In this document: positions 52,768-62,559 of the stretch, piece after piece
How positions within the stretch are numbered: position 1 is the stretch's first letter
Layout: the number at the start of each line of letters is the position of its first letter
Source of the DNA: an uncultured Desulfovibrionaceae bacterium
Lineage (GTDB): Bacteria; Desulfobacterota; Desulfovibrionia; Desulfovibrionales; Desulfovibrionaceae
Reading direction: 5' to 3'
Assembly: GCA_949299515.1 (NCBI GenBank)
Contig: CASGAP010000001.1
Location: forward strand, 204,719-268,718
DNA: 64,000 bases
Position numbers and translations under genes: made by a program
The notes under the pieces: model-generated
Databases searched by the model: none
Told to the model about the DNA's origin: nothing
The model's input: the letters and a program-made list of their open reading frames with translations, nothing else

Positions 52768-52877
52768 TTTTGAAGTCTGCTGACAAAGCAAAAAATATGA
52801 GCCCCTCGCAAGAGGGGCTTTTTTTTGTCCGATATTATTGGTTATTTTAAAAGGTTTCAAAAAAACTGCGGACTTAT
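52720..52877. repeat. Outer inverted-repeat arm, right (3' end of porin 2)
   Basis: Partner of 48442-48600; includes the end of the gene, terminator and the TCCGATATTATTGGTTAT tract. Confidence 0.9.
52800..52827 (+). terminator. Intrinsic terminator of porin 2
   Basis: AGCCCCTC, loop GCAA, GAGGGGCT, eight T. Confidence 0.92.
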
Positions 52878-52903
52878 TTTCTGTGTGCTGTTTGTTTTTG
52901 TCA

Positions 52904-52934
52904 GTAAAAAAAATCCCGGAATATTGCGGGATTT
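52904..52934 (-). terminator. Intrinsic terminator of the acyltransferase gene
   Basis: Minus strand: AAATCCCG, loop, CGGGATTT and T-run, about 20 bases beyond the stop at 52954. Confidence 0.8.
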
Positions 52935-52953
52935 GCTTTGTAACTATTTATAA

Positions 52954-53883
52954 TCAGTGCCAGTCTTTGTTCCAGCGGTTGTGCATCCAAAACCATTGTT
53001 CGGGGTTTTGGCGTATTTGTTTTTCCATGGCTTTGGTGTAAAATTCCGCCGCCTGCCGTATTTTTTCTTCGCTTGTACCCTGCAGCTTTTTGGTGTCCAG
53101 CGGTTCCTGCAGATGCAGCATACAGCCTTTGTCGATGCGTTCCAGATAAATCGGCCAGATAAGCGCTTCCGCGCGCACGGCCAAAAGCGCGGGGCCTATG
53201 TTGACCGCGGCATTTTCACCGAGAAAAGGCAGGGTATAGGCTTCCTGCATTTTGGTTTTATGGTCTATGAGAAAAGCGACTATGCCGTTTTTGCGCAGGG
53301 CGCGCAGAACTGCGGTGGCAACGGCGCGGTGGCCGATCATGCTGGCGCCTTTGGCTTCCCTTTGGTTGGAGATAAAGGCGTGCACGGCAGGGTTCGGATA
53401 TTTGCGCACCACCACCATGCGCGGCCGCGGGGCGCTGTATACTTGGCCGAGCATACTGGCCAAAAGTTCCCAGGAACCGTAATGGCCTGTAGAGGCTACA
53501 ATGGGGCGTTCGCATTTTTGCATTTTTTCCCATAGTTCCTGATTTTCGATAAAAAGCCTTGTGCCTGTTTGATCTATGCCGAAAGATTTAGTCAGTCCTA
53601 TTTCGGCAAAGGAACGGAATGTGGACTGAAAACTTTTGTATGCTATGGTTTTTGCCTGTTCAAAAGGCACGGACAAATGTTCCTGTATGCTTTGTATGGT
53701 GTTGCGGCGCCTAAAGCCGAGCATATGCCATGCCAAAAACGCAAAGCCGTCAGCCAGTTTGTAGGTAGTGTCAAAGCCGAGACTGTTTATGGCAGTGCCG
53801 AGTCCGCTAAGCAGAAGATACTGAATTTTTTGCAGCGGAGTGCGTATTTCAGGAAAGTTTATGTCTTCTCGTTCTTTTTTCAT
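52954..53883 (-). CDS. LpxL/HtrB family lipid A acyltransferase-like protein
   Basis: 309 residues from ATG 53883; an in-frame TTG lies 42 bases upstream. The catalytic H(X4)E motif is in STGHYGSWELLASML, with a hydrophobic N-terminal segment (QYLLLSGLGTAINSLGF). Later motifs: FLIDHKTKMQEAYTLPFLGE and a C-terminal PEQWFWMHNRW typical of the family. Such enzymes add secondary acyl chains to lipid A at the inner membrane; this copy could also act on another lipid. Monocistronic. Confidence 0.87.
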   Translation of the reverse strand: MKKEREDINFPEIRTPLQKIQYLLLSGLGTAINSLGFDTTYKLADGFAFLAWHMLGFRRRNTIQSIQEHLSVPFEQAKTIAYKSFQSTFRSFAEIGLTKSFGIDQTGTRLFIENQELWEKMQKCERPIVASTGHYGSWELLASMLGQVYSAPRPRMVVVRKYPNPAVHAFISNQREAKGASMIGHRAVATAVLRALRKNGIVAFLIDHKTKMQEAYTLPFLGENAAVNIGPALLAVRAEALIWPIYLERIDKGCMLHLQEPLDTKKLQGTSEEKIRQAAEFYTKAMEKQIRQNPEQWFWMHNRWNKDWH

Positions 53884-53983
53884 GATAAGCTCGCTTGTAT
53901 TTAAAAATAATAAAGTAAAAGCCAAGCCATTGTCAAAATGAAAAACCGTCTTAACATAATTATTATTTTAGGCAAACTTGCTC

Positions 53984-54026
53984 TTGCGTAATGGGGGCAA
54001 GTTCTGATATAAGTAAAAATTATAAT
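53984..54026 (+). promoter_or_regulatory. Promoter region of the ftsH operon
   Basis: TTGCGT, 18 bases, TATAAG; a perfect TATAAT follows at 54021 but lacks a clear -35. Which is used cannot be decided. Confidence 0.45.
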
Positions 54027-54096
54027 AAAAAAAACTGTATGTGTTGGTGGCAAGCTACTTACAGTCTTTATAGAAAGTCCATGCCACGGAGGAAGC

Positions 54097-56121
54097 TTGA
54101 ACAATAATTTTTCTAAAAATCTTTTAGTTTGGGTTGTTATTGTCCTTGCTGCGATGACGGTATTCAATATGTTTAATAACCCGTTTGCAGCTACGGGACA
54201 GACCATGTCCTACAGCGATTTTTTAAATTCCGTTAACCGCGGCGAAGTGACGGAAGTAAAAATACAGGAAAAAAACATCACGTTCAAAACTCAGTCCGGC
54301 GTTGAGTATACCACGTATTCCCCTGACGATCCGGGACTTGTGGAACATCTTCTCAGCAAAAATGTGCGCATTGACGCGGTTGCTCCGGAAGAGCCCTCTT
54401 TGTTTGTGTCTATCCTGATGTCATGGTTCCCCATGATTTTGCTTATTGCCGTATGGATTTTCTTTATGCGGCAAATGCAGGGCGGCGGCGGAAAGGCCAT
54501 GAGCTTCGGCCGTTCCCGTGCCAGAATGATAGACGCCAACCAGGCAAAAGTCACTTTTGCCGATGTGGCGGGCGTTGACGAAGCTAAAGAAGAACTGTCC
54601 GAAGTTGTGGAATTTTTGTCCAATCCGAAAAAATTTACCCGTCTCGGCGGCCGCATTCCCAAGGGGGTTTTGCTCGTAGGCCCTCCGGGTACCGGTAAAA
54701 CGCTGCTTGCCCGCGCCGTTGCAGGCGAAGCGGGAGTTCCGTTCTTTTCCATTTCCGGTTCCGATTTTGTGGAAATGTTTGTGGGCGTGGGCGCTTCCCG
54801 TGTACGCGATTTGTTCATGCAGGGCAAAAAAAATGCACCGTGTTTGATTTTTATTGACGAAATTGATGCCGTGGGCCGTCAGAGAGGCGCAGGGCTCGGC
54901 GGCGGTCACGACGAACGCGAACAGACCCTGAACCAAATGCTGGTGGAAATGGACGGTTTTGAATCCAATGAAGGCGTAATCCTTATTGCCGCAACCAACC
55001 GTCCCGACGTGCTTGACCCGGCGCTTCTGCGTCCCGGCCGTTTTGACAGACAGGTTGTCGTTTCCACGCCTGACCTTAGGGGACGCCAGCATATTTTGGG
55101 CGTGCATACCAAAAAAACGCCTATCGGCCCCGATGTGGATATTGAAGTGCTTGCAAAAGGCACTCCGGGCTTTTCCGGTGCAGACCTTGAAAACCTGGTG
55201 AACGAAGCAGCGCTGCAGGCTGCCAAGAAAAATAAAAATCAGCTGAGTATGTCTGATTTTGAATATGCCAAAGATAAAGTGCTTATGGGCAAGGAGCGCC
55301 GCAGTCTTGTGCTCAGCGACGAAGAAAAACGCATAACCGCTTACCATGAAGCGGGCCATGCCCTTGCGGCGGTCTGTCTGCCCGGCTCCGATCCCGTGCA
55401 TAAAGTTTCCATTATCCCCAGAGGCCGTGCCCTCGGCGTTACCATGCAGCTGCCCGAAGAGGACAGGCACGGATATTCCAGAAATTATCTGCGCAATAAT
55501 CTTGTGGTTCTGCTTGCGGGCCGTATGGCGGAAGAACTGGTTATGGACGACATCACCACCGGCGCCGGAAACGATATTGAACGTGCCACCAAAATGGCGC
55601 GCAAAATGGTCTGTGAATGGGGCATGAGCGAAAAAATCGGCCCGCAGGCCATCGGCGACAACGGCGGCGAAGTGTTCCTCGGCAGGGAATGGGCGCATAC
55701 CGATTCCGTGAGCCAGTCAACGGCGCAGCTTGTGGATTCAGAAATAAAATTCTTTATTGACGAAGCAAGAAGCCGCTGCCGCAAAATTCTTGAAGACAAT
55801 ATGGACAAGCTCCATGCCATTGCCGCCGCCCTGCTTGAGCGCGAAACCATCAGCGGCGACGATATTAAGCTGATAATGGAAGGCAAGGAACTGGAACCGT
55901 TCATTCTTGACGATACAAAGAAAACCGAAGAAAAAGATACGTTTACATGGTCTGAAGAAAGCAAGGAAAAAGCCGGCGGCCAGGCTGGAGCCGAAAATGC
56001 CGAAGCCGATACGCCCAAGCCTGACAGCGCCAAATCCGACGGCGCGGCGGAAAGCGGGCAGCCGCAGGCCAATAATCAGGCAGACGCTTCTTCAGCCGAT
56101 ACGGAAAACAAGGATTTGTAG
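54097..56121 (+). CDS. ftsH: ATP-dependent zinc metalloprotease FtsH
   Basis: 674 residues from TTG 54097, with CGGAGGAAG immediately upstream. Two membrane helices (about 9-26 and 102-124) flank a small periplasmic domain. AAA+ domain: Walker A GPPGTGKT (195-202), [16 protein letters not shown], second-region-of-homology [20 protein letters not shown]. The zinc site is HEAGH (417-421), with a [11 protein letters not shown] segment further on. A Glu/Ala/Lys-rich tail of ~70 residues ends it. FtsH degrades misfolded membrane proteins and regulators such as LpxC. Its stop shares one base with the folP start. Confidence 0.97.
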   Translation: MNNNFSKNLLVWVVIVLAAMTVFNMFNNPFAATGQTMSYSDFLNSVNRGEVTEVKIQEKNITFKTQSGVEYTTYSPDDPGLVEHLLSKNVRIDAVAPEEPSLFVSILMSWFPMILLIAVWIFFMRQMQGGGGKAMSFGRSRARMIDANQAKVTFADVAGVDEAKEELSEVVEFLSNPKKFTRLGGRIPKGVLLVGPPGTGKTLLARAVAGEAGVPFFSISGSDFVEMFVGVGASRVRDLFMQGKKNAPCLIFIDEIDAVGRQRGAGLGGGHDEREQTLNQMLVEMDGFESNEGVILIAATNRPDVLDPALLRPGRFDRQVVVSTPDLRGRQHILGVHTKKTPIGPDVDIEVLAKGTPGFSGADLENLVNEAALQAAKKNKNQLSMSDFEYAKDKVLMGKERRSLVLSDEEKRITAYHEAGHALAAVCLPGSDPVHKVSIIPRGRALGVTMQLPEEDRHGYSRNYLRNNLVVLLAGRMAEELVMDDITTGAGNDIERATKMARKMVCEWGMSEKIGPQAIGDNGGEVFLGREWAHTDSVSQSTAQLVDSEIKFFIDEARSRCRKILEDNMDKLHAIAAALLERETISGDDIKLIMEGKELEPFILDDTKKTEEKDTFTWSEESKEKAGGQAGAENAEADTPKPDSAKSDGAAESGQPQANNQADASSADTENKDL

Positions 56122-57014
56122 TGCGCTATACATTACAATACAGGGGTGAGGCGTTACGGCCCGCCCCTTTTTATGTTTGGGGCATTGTCAATACCACGCC
56201 CGATTCTTTTTATGACGGCGGCTGTTATGAAAAGACGGACCGTGCCGTTGCCCATGCGCGTCTGCTGTGGGAGCAGGGTGCCGCTGTTTTGGACATAGGC
56301 GGCGCGTCTTCCCGTCCGGGAGCGGAAGATGTAAGCAGTCTTGAGGAGTGGCAGCGCATAGCGCCGGTCATTGCCGCCGTACGGCAGTTTTCGCAGCCGA
56401 GCCGCGGCGCGGACAGTTTGCGCACGGACATAGTTCCTCTTTCTTACGGCAGCAGGCCGCTTATTTCCGTGGATACGTGGCGGGCCGATGTGGCGCGCAG
56501 GGCGCTGGAGTCGGGCGTTGAAATTATTAATGATATTTCTGCGTTCGGCTGGGAGCCGCAGCTTTTGGACGTTGTTGCGGAATATAAGCCCATGTATGTG
56601 CTCATGCACTGCAAAGGCCGTCCGCAGACCATGCAGAATACGCCGCAGTATGCTGATGTTATTGCGGAAGTTTATGCTTTTTTTGAAGAAAAAATGAATA
56701 TTTTGGTACAAAAAGGTTTACCTTGCGAAAATATTATTTTAGATTTTGGCATCGGCTTTGGCAAGACCTTGGAGCATAATCTTGCTCTGTTAAAAAATAT
56801 TGACGCTTTTAAACCGCTGGGCAGGCCGCTTTTGCTGGGATTGTCCCAAAAGTCCATGTTCGGCCATTTGCTCGGGCAGGATAAGGGAGAACGTTCCGTC
56901 AGCACGCAGGTCTGTACGGCGCTGGCCATGCACGGCGGCATAGTGCATCACCGCGTGCATGACGCAAAACATACCGTGGAAACCCTTGCCTTGGCCTATG
57001 CTCTGAAAAAATAA
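56121..57014 (+). CDS. folP: Dihydropteroate synthase
   Basis: 297 residues from GTG 56121, whose first base is the last base of the ftsH stop. TIM-barrel motifs: WGIVNTTPDSFYDGG (pterin/PP loop), DIGGASSRPGAE, ISVDTWRADVARRAL, NDISAFGW, MHCKGRPQTMQ, ILDFGIGFGKT and the final HRVHDAKHTVETL. It condenses p-aminobenzoate with hydroxymethyl-dihydropterin diphosphate and is the sulfonamide target. The ftsH-folP-cdaA-cdaR-glmM order is widespread in bacteria. Confidence 0.96.
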   Translation: MRYTLQYRGEALRPAPFYVWGIVNTTPDSFYDGGCYEKTDRAVAHARLLWEQGAAVLDIGGASSRPGAEDVSSLEEWQRIAPVIAAVRQFSQPSRGADSLRTDIVPLSYGSRPLISVDTWRADVARRALESGVEIINDISAFGWEPQLLDVVAEYKPMYVLMHCKGRPQTMQNTPQYADVIAEVYAFFEEKMNILVQKGLPCENIILDFGIGFGKTLEHNLALLKNIDAFKPLGRPLLLGLSQKSMFGHLLGQDKGERSVSTQVCTALAMHGGIVHHRVHDAKHTVETLALAYALKK

Positions 57015-57024
57015 GCAGGTAGTT

Positions 57025-57774
57025 ATGTTCGGTTTTGATCAGTTTCCCATAACCATAAAAGATGTGCTGGACATTATTGTCGTTACCGGCTGTCTGTTTT
57101 ATTTGCTGCGCCTGGTGAAAGGCACGCGCGCCATGGCGGCCATTAACGGACTGTTTCTGCTGTTTTTCATTTATGCCGCAGCCAAGCTTATCGGGCTGTT
57201 TACGCTTTCCTGGCTGTTGGAAAACTTTTTCGGTTCTCTGTTTCTTGTTATCGTTATTCTGTTCAGCGCCGACATCAGGCAGGCACTTGCCGGCATAAGC
57301 CTGCGCTCGCTTTTCAAGAAAAAGGAAAGCATGAGCGAAAATATTATTCAAATTCTTGTCAGTACCTGCGATTTGCTGGCAAAAAAGCGTATCGGCGCCA
57401 TTATTGTTCTGGAGCGCGAAGTGAAGCTCGGAGATTTGCTCAGCCGCGGCGTAAAGCTTGATGCGCTGCTGTCAAAAGAACTTCTGCATACGATTTTTTT
57501 TCCGAATACCGCCCTGCATGACGGAGCGGTGATTATCGACAAACACGGGCGCATAGTGGCCGCAAGCTGCGTTCTGCCGCTGACGCAGAATCAGGAGCGG
57601 CAGCATTTCGGCACCAGGCACAGGGCGGCGCTCGGGCTTTCCGAAGTGAGCGACAGCGTGGTGCTGGTTGTTTCCGAAGAACGCGGGGAAGTGACCGTGG
57701 CGCAGAACGGCCGTCTTTCCAATCCTCTTAATGGGGAACGTTTAGAAAGGATTTTGAAGAATGTTCTGGTTTAA
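57025..57774 (+). CDS. cdaA: Diadenylate cyclase CdaA
   Basis: 249 residues. Three N-terminal membrane helices (about 12-30, 40-60, 65-85) are followed by the DisA_N domain with the active-site DGA (166-168, in LHDGAVIID) and the RHRAALGLSE loop. CdaA makes cyclic di-AMP from two ATP, a messenger for osmolyte and cell-wall control. It overlaps cdaR by 14 bases, its usual regulator, and glmM follows, a known physical partner in other bacteria. Confidence 0.95.
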   Translation: MFGFDQFPITIKDVLDIIVVTGCLFYLLRLVKGTRAMAAINGLFLLFFIYAAAKLIGLFTLSWLLENFFGSLFLVIVILFSADIRQALAGISLRSLFKKKESMSENIIQILVSTCDLLAKKRIGAIIVLEREVKLGDLLSRGVKLDALLSKELLHTIFFPNTALHDGAVIIDKHGRIVAASCVLPLTQNQERQHFGTRHRAALGLSEVSDSVVLVVSEERGEVTVAQNGRLSNPLNGERLERILKNVLV

Positions 57775-58702
57775 AAATTTGGCTGCCAAAAAAAACTATA
57801 TCGAAAACCTGAAAATTTTGGTTTTTGCCTTTTTGCTGTCCTGCTCGCTGTGGTATATGGTGGTGGGAAGTTCGCAGATTGAGGGGGATATTCCCCTGCG
57901 TGTGGAATATATTCAGCTTCCGGAAGATCTGATGATTACTAAAGGCATGGAAGACAGCATACGGGTACGGGTGCGCGCTTCCGCAGAACGCCTGCGCAGT
58001 ATTCAGAACAAGGATTTTGTGTATCCCATAAATTTAAAAAACTGTGTCGTGGGGGCAAATGTTTTTCCTGTGGACATAAATGCCTATACGGATTTTAAAG
58101 GCATGGAAATTCTGAGCGTCAGTCCGTCCTATCTTTTATTGGAAACCGATGTGCTGCTGGAAAAAAAGGTGCCTATCGAACTTGTGTTTACGGAAAAGGA
58201 AAACGATGACCTGTATATCCGCAACCTGAGCCTGGAGCCGGCGGAAGTTACCCTGCACGGGCCCAAGGAAAAATTGGAAAACATTACATCCCTGAAAGTG
58301 GATTTCGATATTAATCAGGTGGAAAAGGCCGGGGAATATTCCAAAAGCCTGCCGCTTGTTTTGCCTGCGTTGGTGGAGGCAGACAAACCGGTTACGACGG
58401 TGCGCTTTGAAACATGGTTTGATCTTGTGCCGGTAAGCCTCAGCCGCCTTGTGCAGCTTGACAGGGAAAGTTCTTTGTATACGACGGAACCGAAAACGGT
58501 TTCCATAGAGCTGGAAATACCGCAAAGCAAAATGGACTCTTTTAATATTGACCCTGCCTATATGGCGCAGGTGCGGGCCACGGTGCAGAGCAGCAACCCC
58601 TTTGCGGACGGGCAGGTGCTTCCGGTGCACATCACCCTGCCCAAGGGCGCCAATTTGGTTTCCGTAACCCCGCAGTATGTAAAACTGATTGAAAAAAAAT
58701 AG
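57761..58702 (+). CDS. cdaR: YbbR-domain protein CdaR
   Basis: 313 residues. One N-terminal membrane helix (ILVFAFLLSCSLWYMVVGSS) anchors a run of three or so extracytoplasmic YbbR domains, e.g. RVEYIQLPEDLMITKG, PIELVFTEKENDD and VSLSRLVQLDRESS. CdaR binds and modulates CdaA. The overlap with cdaA suggests balanced synthesis of the pair. Confidence 0.9.
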   Translation: MFWFKNLAAKKNYIENLKILVFAFLLSCSLWYMVVGSSQIEGDIPLRVEYIQLPEDLMITKGMEDSIRVRVRASAERLRSIQNKDFVYPINLKNCVVGANVFPVDINAYTDFKGMEILSVSPSYLLLETDVLLEKKVPIELVFTEKENDDLYIRNLSLEPAEVTLHGPKEKLENITSLKVDFDINQVEKAGEYSKSLPLVLPALVEADKPVTTVRFETWFDLVPVSLSRLVQLDRESSLYTTEPKTVSIELEIPQSKMDSFNIDPAYMAQVRATVQSSNPFADGQVLPVHITLPKGANLVSVTPQYVKLIEKK

Positions 58703-58711
58703 GATTTGGAT

Positions 58712-60064
58712 ATGAAACGATTTTTCGGTACAGACGGTATACGCGGTTTTGTCAATACCTATCCCATGACGGCAGATATGGCGCTGCGTCTGGGACTTGC
58801 CGCAGGCACGTATTTCCGTGACGGAAAGCACCGCCATAAAGCCATTATCGGCAAAGATACGCGCCTTTCCGGCTATATGTTTGAATCCGCGCTGACCGCG
58901 GGACTTTGCGCCGCAGGGATAGACGTGTATCAGGTAGGTCCCATGCCCACGCCTGCCATAGCCTTTTTGACTAAAAGCATGAGGGCGGATCTCGGCGTGG
59001 TTATTTCCGCAAGCCACAATCCTTTTCACGACAACGGCATAAAATTTTTCGACAAATACGGCTATAAGCTTCCGGACAGCGTTGAGGACGAAATAGCCCA
59101 AATGGTGCTGAACAAGGATTTTGAATGGAACTATCCCGACGCCGACAAAGTGGGCAGGGCAAAACGCATATTTGACGCTCCGGGACGCTATATCGTATTC
59201 ATTAAAAACAGTTTCCCCGAACATTTGTCTTTGAACGGGCTGCGCATAGTGCTGGACTGCGCCAACGGAGCCAATTACAAAATTGCGCCTTTGGCTTTGG
59301 AAGAACTCGGAGCGGAAGTGATTACCATGTCCAATGCGCCGAACGGCACCAACATCAATCTGCAGTGCGGTTCCCTGTATCCCGAATACGTGGCGGACAA
59401 GGTGCGCGAAGTGCGTGCCGACATCGGGCTTGCCCTTGACGGCGACGCCGACAGGCTTATCGTGGTGGACGAAACGGGCACCATACTCGACGGCGATCAG
59501 ATAATGGCAATCTGTGCGGAATATCTTATGAAGCAGGGCAAACTTAAAAATAATACCCTGGCGGCTACTTCCATGAGCAATATGGCGCTGGAACAGTTCA
59601 TGACCGAACGCGGAGGCACGCTTATCCGTACCAATGTGGGCGACCGTTATGTGGTTGAGGCCATGCGCAAATTTGATTTGAGCCTTGGCGGCGAAAAATC
59701 CGGGCATTTGATTTTCCGCGATTTCAGCACAACGGGCGACGGACTTTTGGCGGCGCTGCAGGTGCTTGCCATTATGTGCGAATCCGGGAAAAAACTTTCC
59801 GAACTGGCGCACAGGCTGGAATTGTATCCGCAGGAAATGGAAAACGTATCCATAAGCCGCAAGCCGGATTTGCAGACCGTTCCGGAAATTCAGCAGGCGG
59901 TTAAAGACGCGGAAAGCCAGCTCGGCAAATTCGGCCGCGTGGTGCTGCGCTATTCCGGTACGGAAAATTTATGCCGCGTCATGGTGGAAGCCCGTGACGA
60001 AAAACTGGTAAAACAGCTGGCCAAGGGGCTGGCCGCGGTTGTGCACGGCGCACTGAACAAATAG
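58712..60064 (+). CDS. glmM: Phosphoglucosamine mutase
   Basis: 450 residues. Opening [12 protein letters not shown] binds phosphate; the catalytic phosphoserine is S101 in ISASHNPF, the metal loop is DGDADR, and the sugar loop is GGEKSGH. The phosphate-binding [12 protein letters not shown] is near the end. GlmM turns glucosamine-6-phosphate into glucosamine-1-phosphate for peptidoglycan and LPS. ATG 58712 is chosen; an in-frame TTG lies six bases upstream. Confidence 0.97.
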   Translation: MKRFFGTDGIRGFVNTYPMTADMALRLGLAAGTYFRDGKHRHKAIIGKDTRLSGYMFESALTAGLCAAGIDVYQVGPMPTPAIAFLTKSMRADLGVVISASHNPFHDNGIKFFDKYGYKLPDSVEDEIAQMVLNKDFEWNYPDADKVGRAKRIFDAPGRYIVFIKNSFPEHLSLNGLRIVLDCANGANYKIAPLALEELGAEVITMSNAPNGTNINLQCGSLYPEYVADKVREVRADIGLALDGDADRLIVVDETGTILDGDQIMAICAEYLMKQGKLKNNTLAATSMSNMALEQFMTERGGTLIRTNVGDRYVVEAMRKFDLSLGGEKSGHLIFRDFSTTGDGLLAALQVLAIMCESGKKLSELAHRLELYPQEMENVSISRKPDLQTVPEIQQAVKDAESQLGKFGRVVLRYSGTENLCRVMVEARDEKLVKQLAKGLAAVVHGALNK

Positions 60065-60072
60065 GAGAACGT

Positions 60073-60948
60073 ATGCAGAATATACAAAAAGTCGTTATTC
60101 CCGTTGCGGGACACGGTACGCGCTCCCTGCCTGCCAGCAAAAACGTTCCGAAAGAAATGCTGCCTATTTATAATAAGCCGGTTATTCATTACGTGGTCGA
60201 CGAAGCCGTCAATGCCGGAATAAAGAATGTTGTTTTTGTGACCAGCAAAGAAAAAACCGCGCTGGAAGATTATTTTGATCACCATTATGCCCTGGAAGAC
60301 GTGCTGGAGCGTACGGGCAAAAAAGAACTGCTGCGTACGGTGCAGGAACTTGCGGATATGGTGGACGTTATCAGCGTGCGCCAAAAATGTCAGCTTGGTT
60401 TCGGCCATGCGGTGCTCTGCGCAAAATCCGTCGTGGGCAGCGAACCTTTTGCCGTTATGGTGGGCGATGATATTATTTTGGGCGAAGATGCCGGGCTGAA
60501 GGAGCTTATCGACGTAGCCCAAAGGGAAAATAAGCCGGTTGTCGGCGTTATGGAAGTGGATCCTTCCGTTGTGCATAAATACGGCATAGTGGCAGGCACG
60601 CCGCGTCCGGACGGCATTATCGAAATTACCGATATGGTGGAAAAGCCCAAGGCGGAAGAAGCGCCGTCCAACTTGGCGATAATCGGCCGTTATGTGCTGC
60701 CGCCGGAAATTTTTTCATACCTTGAAAACGCAAAACCGGGACACGGCGGGGAAATTCAGCTTACCGACGCATTGAGCCGCCTGGCAAAGGACAGGGGTAT
60801 GCTTGCCGTTCCGGTAAAGGGCCGCCGTTTCGACGCGGGGGATTTGCTCGACTTTTTGTCCGTAAATATGTATTTTGCCCTGCAGGACGATAAAATGAAA
60901 GACGGCATGAAAAAACAACTGCAAAAACTTTTAGCGGAATTCGAATAG
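60073..60948 (+). CDS. galU: UTP-glucose-1-phosphate uridylyltransferase
   Basis: 291 residues. Nucleotide loop PVAGHGTRSLPASKNVPKEM (about 12-31), then KPVIHYVVDEA, QLGFGHAVLCAK, VMVGDDIILGE and the C-terminal FDAGDLLDFL. It makes UDP-glucose for glycans. It lies eight bases after glmM with AGGAGA upstream, so both are likely in one transcript for envelope precursors. Confidence 0.96.
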   Translation: MQNIQKVVIPVAGHGTRSLPASKNVPKEMLPIYNKPVIHYVVDEAVNAGIKNVVFVTSKEKTALEDYFDHHYALEDVLERTGKKELLRTVQELADMVDVISVRQKCQLGFGHAVLCAKSVVGSEPFAVMVGDDIILGEDAGLKELIDVAQRENKPVVGVMEVDPSVVHKYGIVAGTPRPDGIIEITDMVEKPKAEEAPSNLAIIGRYVLPPEIFSYLENAKPGHGGEIQLTDALSRLAKDRGMLAVPVKGRRFDAGDLLDFLSVNMYFALQDDKMKDGMKKQLQKLLAEFE

Positions 60949-60958
60949 AGGAGAATAT

Positions 60959-62062
60959 ATGGCTCTCAGCATTGGTATTGTTGGGCTTCCCAACGTAGGA
61001 AAATCAACCTTGTTTAACGCGCTGACCAAGGCGCAGAATGCCCAGGCGGCAAATTATCCGTTCTGCACCATTGAACCGAACAAAGCGACGGTTTCCGTGC
61101 CGGACAAACGTTTGGAAGCTTTGGCAGAACTTGTGAACCCTCAGCGTATTCTGAACGCAACGGTTGATTTTATTGATATTGCCGGTCTTGTGAAAGGTGC
61201 CAGCAAAGGGGAAGGTCTCGGCAACCAATTTCTTGCCAATATCCGCGAATGTGCGGCAATTTTGCACGTTGTGCGCTGTTTTGACGATGAAAACGTGACC
61301 CATGTGGACGGTTCCGTCAATCCCGTGCGTGATGTGGATACCATCGAAACGGAACTGATTATTGCCGATATCCAGTCCGTAACCAAAAAAATAGAACGCC
61401 TGACCAAACAGGTCAAAGCCGACAAGGACGCCGCCAAAAGCCTGGAAGAATGCAGACGCCTTGCGGAGTTTCTCAATGAGGGCAACAAAGCCAGCCAGTT
61501 TGACATTCCCGAACATAACGAGCATTTTAAGCAGGTATGGCACGAACTGAGTTTATTGACCGCAAAAAAAATGATTTACTGCGCCAATGTGGACGAAAAG
61601 GGCTTGGAAGAAGAATCCGTACACCTGAAAGCACTGCGCGAACTGGCGCAGAAGCAGGGCAATGAGGTTGTTGTCGTCTGCGCCAATCTCGAAGCGGAAC
61701 TGCAGGGTCTTTCCGCAGAGGAACAGGCTGAAATGCTCGGTTCTTACGGCATAGAGGAAAGCAGTCTTGTGAATGTTATCCGTACAGGCTATCATACGCT
61801 GGGGCTGTGCAGCTATTTCACCGCAGGCGTGCAGGAAGTGCGTGCCTGGACCTATAAGCAGGGTTGGAAAGCGCCGCAGTGCGCCGGCGTTATCCACAGC
61901 GATTTTGAAAAAGGCTTTATCCGCGCGGAAGTAATTTCCTTTGCGGATTATGTGAAATATAAATCCGAGGCCGCCTGCAGAAGCGCGGGTGTTCTCCGCG
62001 TCGAAGGCAAGGAATATGTGGTGCAGGACGGTGACGTTATGCACTTCCTTTTCAACGTATAG
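60959..62062 (+). CDS. ychF: Ribosome-binding ATPase YchF (OLA1 family)
   Basis: 367 residues. G1 loop GLPNVGKST (9-17), then [18 protein letters not shown]3 [21 protein letters not shown] replaces NKxD, which favours ATP over GTP. A coiled-coil insert ([17 protein letters not shown]) and the C-terminal TGS domain are present. YchF binds the large ribosomal subunit and responds to redox stress. GAGGAGA precedes the ATG ten bases after galU. Confidence 0.97.
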   Translation: MALSIGIVGLPNVGKSTLFNALTKAQNAQAANYPFCTIEPNKATVSVPDKRLEALAELVNPQRILNATVDFIDIAGLVKGASKGEGLGNQFLANIRECAAILHVVRCFDDENVTHVDGSVNPVRDVDTIETELIIADIQSVTKKIERLTKQVKADKDAAKSLEECRRLAEFLNEGNKASQFDIPEHNEHFKQVWHELSLLTAKKMIYCANVDEKGLEEESVHLKALRELAQKQGNEVVVVCANLEAELQGLSAEEQAEMLGSYGIEESSLVNVIRTGYHTLGLCSYFTAGVQEVRAWTYKQGWKAPQCAGVIHSDFEKGFIRAEVISFADYVKYKSEAACRSAGVLRVEGKEYVVQDGDVMHFLFNV

Positions 62063-62070
62063 GAGTTAAC

Positions 62071-62547
62071 GTGGAGTTTACCGATAAAGAACGCAACGTG
62101 CTGCGTATTGTGCAGTTTAACATTCCGGACAGCCTGACCCCGTATGCGGACATTGCCGCAGAGGCGGGCATGACCGAAGAGGAAGTGCTTGCCTTGCTTT
62201 CCCGCCTGAAAGAAGACGGCACCATACGCCGTTTCGGCGCAAGCATTAAACATCAGAAAACCGGGTATGACAACAATGCCATGGTGGCTTGGAAAATCAG
62301 CGAGGACAAAGTGGACGAGGCGGCGGCATATGCCGTGCGCAATCCGCGCATTTCCCACTGCTATTACCGTCCCAGTCCGGCGGAAGACTGGCAGTATACG
62401 TTTTTTACCATGATACACGGCAGAACCATGCAGGAATGTTATGACGTGGTGGAAGAACTGCGCAAAAACACCTGCCTTGACGAATATGCCGTTTTGGAAA
62501 GTCTGAAAGAGCTGAAAAAAATTTCTATGACCTATTTTGACGATTAA
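62071..62547 (+). CDS. ahbB: Siroheme decarboxylase subunit AhbB (Lrp/AsnC-like)
   Basis: 158 residues from GTG 62071 (GGAGT upstream). An Lrp/AsnC-type winged helix at the N-terminus is followed by a ligand-binding domain carrying [20 protein letters not shown] and [10 protein letters not shown], motifs of AhbA/AhbB with a His expected to act on siroheme. These proteins decarboxylate siroheme to didecarboxysiroheme in the alternative heme pathway of sulfate reducers and archaea. The adjacent hemL supports a tetrapyrrole role and argues against a plain Lrp regulator. The AhbA partner is not in the window. Confidence 0.85.
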   Translation: MEFTDKERNVLRIVQFNIPDSLTPYADIAAEAGMTEEEVLALLSRLKEDGTIRRFGASIKHQKTGYDNNAMVAWKISEDKVDEAAAYAVRNPRISHCYYRPSPAEDWQYTFFTMIHGRTMQECYDVVEELRKNTCLDEYAVLESLKELKKISMTYFDD

Positions 62548-62559
62548 AAAGGAACAGCC

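Noticed and set aside
58136..59812. 558-codon minus-strand open frame over cdaR and glmM
   Set aside because: Shadow of two well-supported genes; composition rich in His, Arg and Phe, no family motif.
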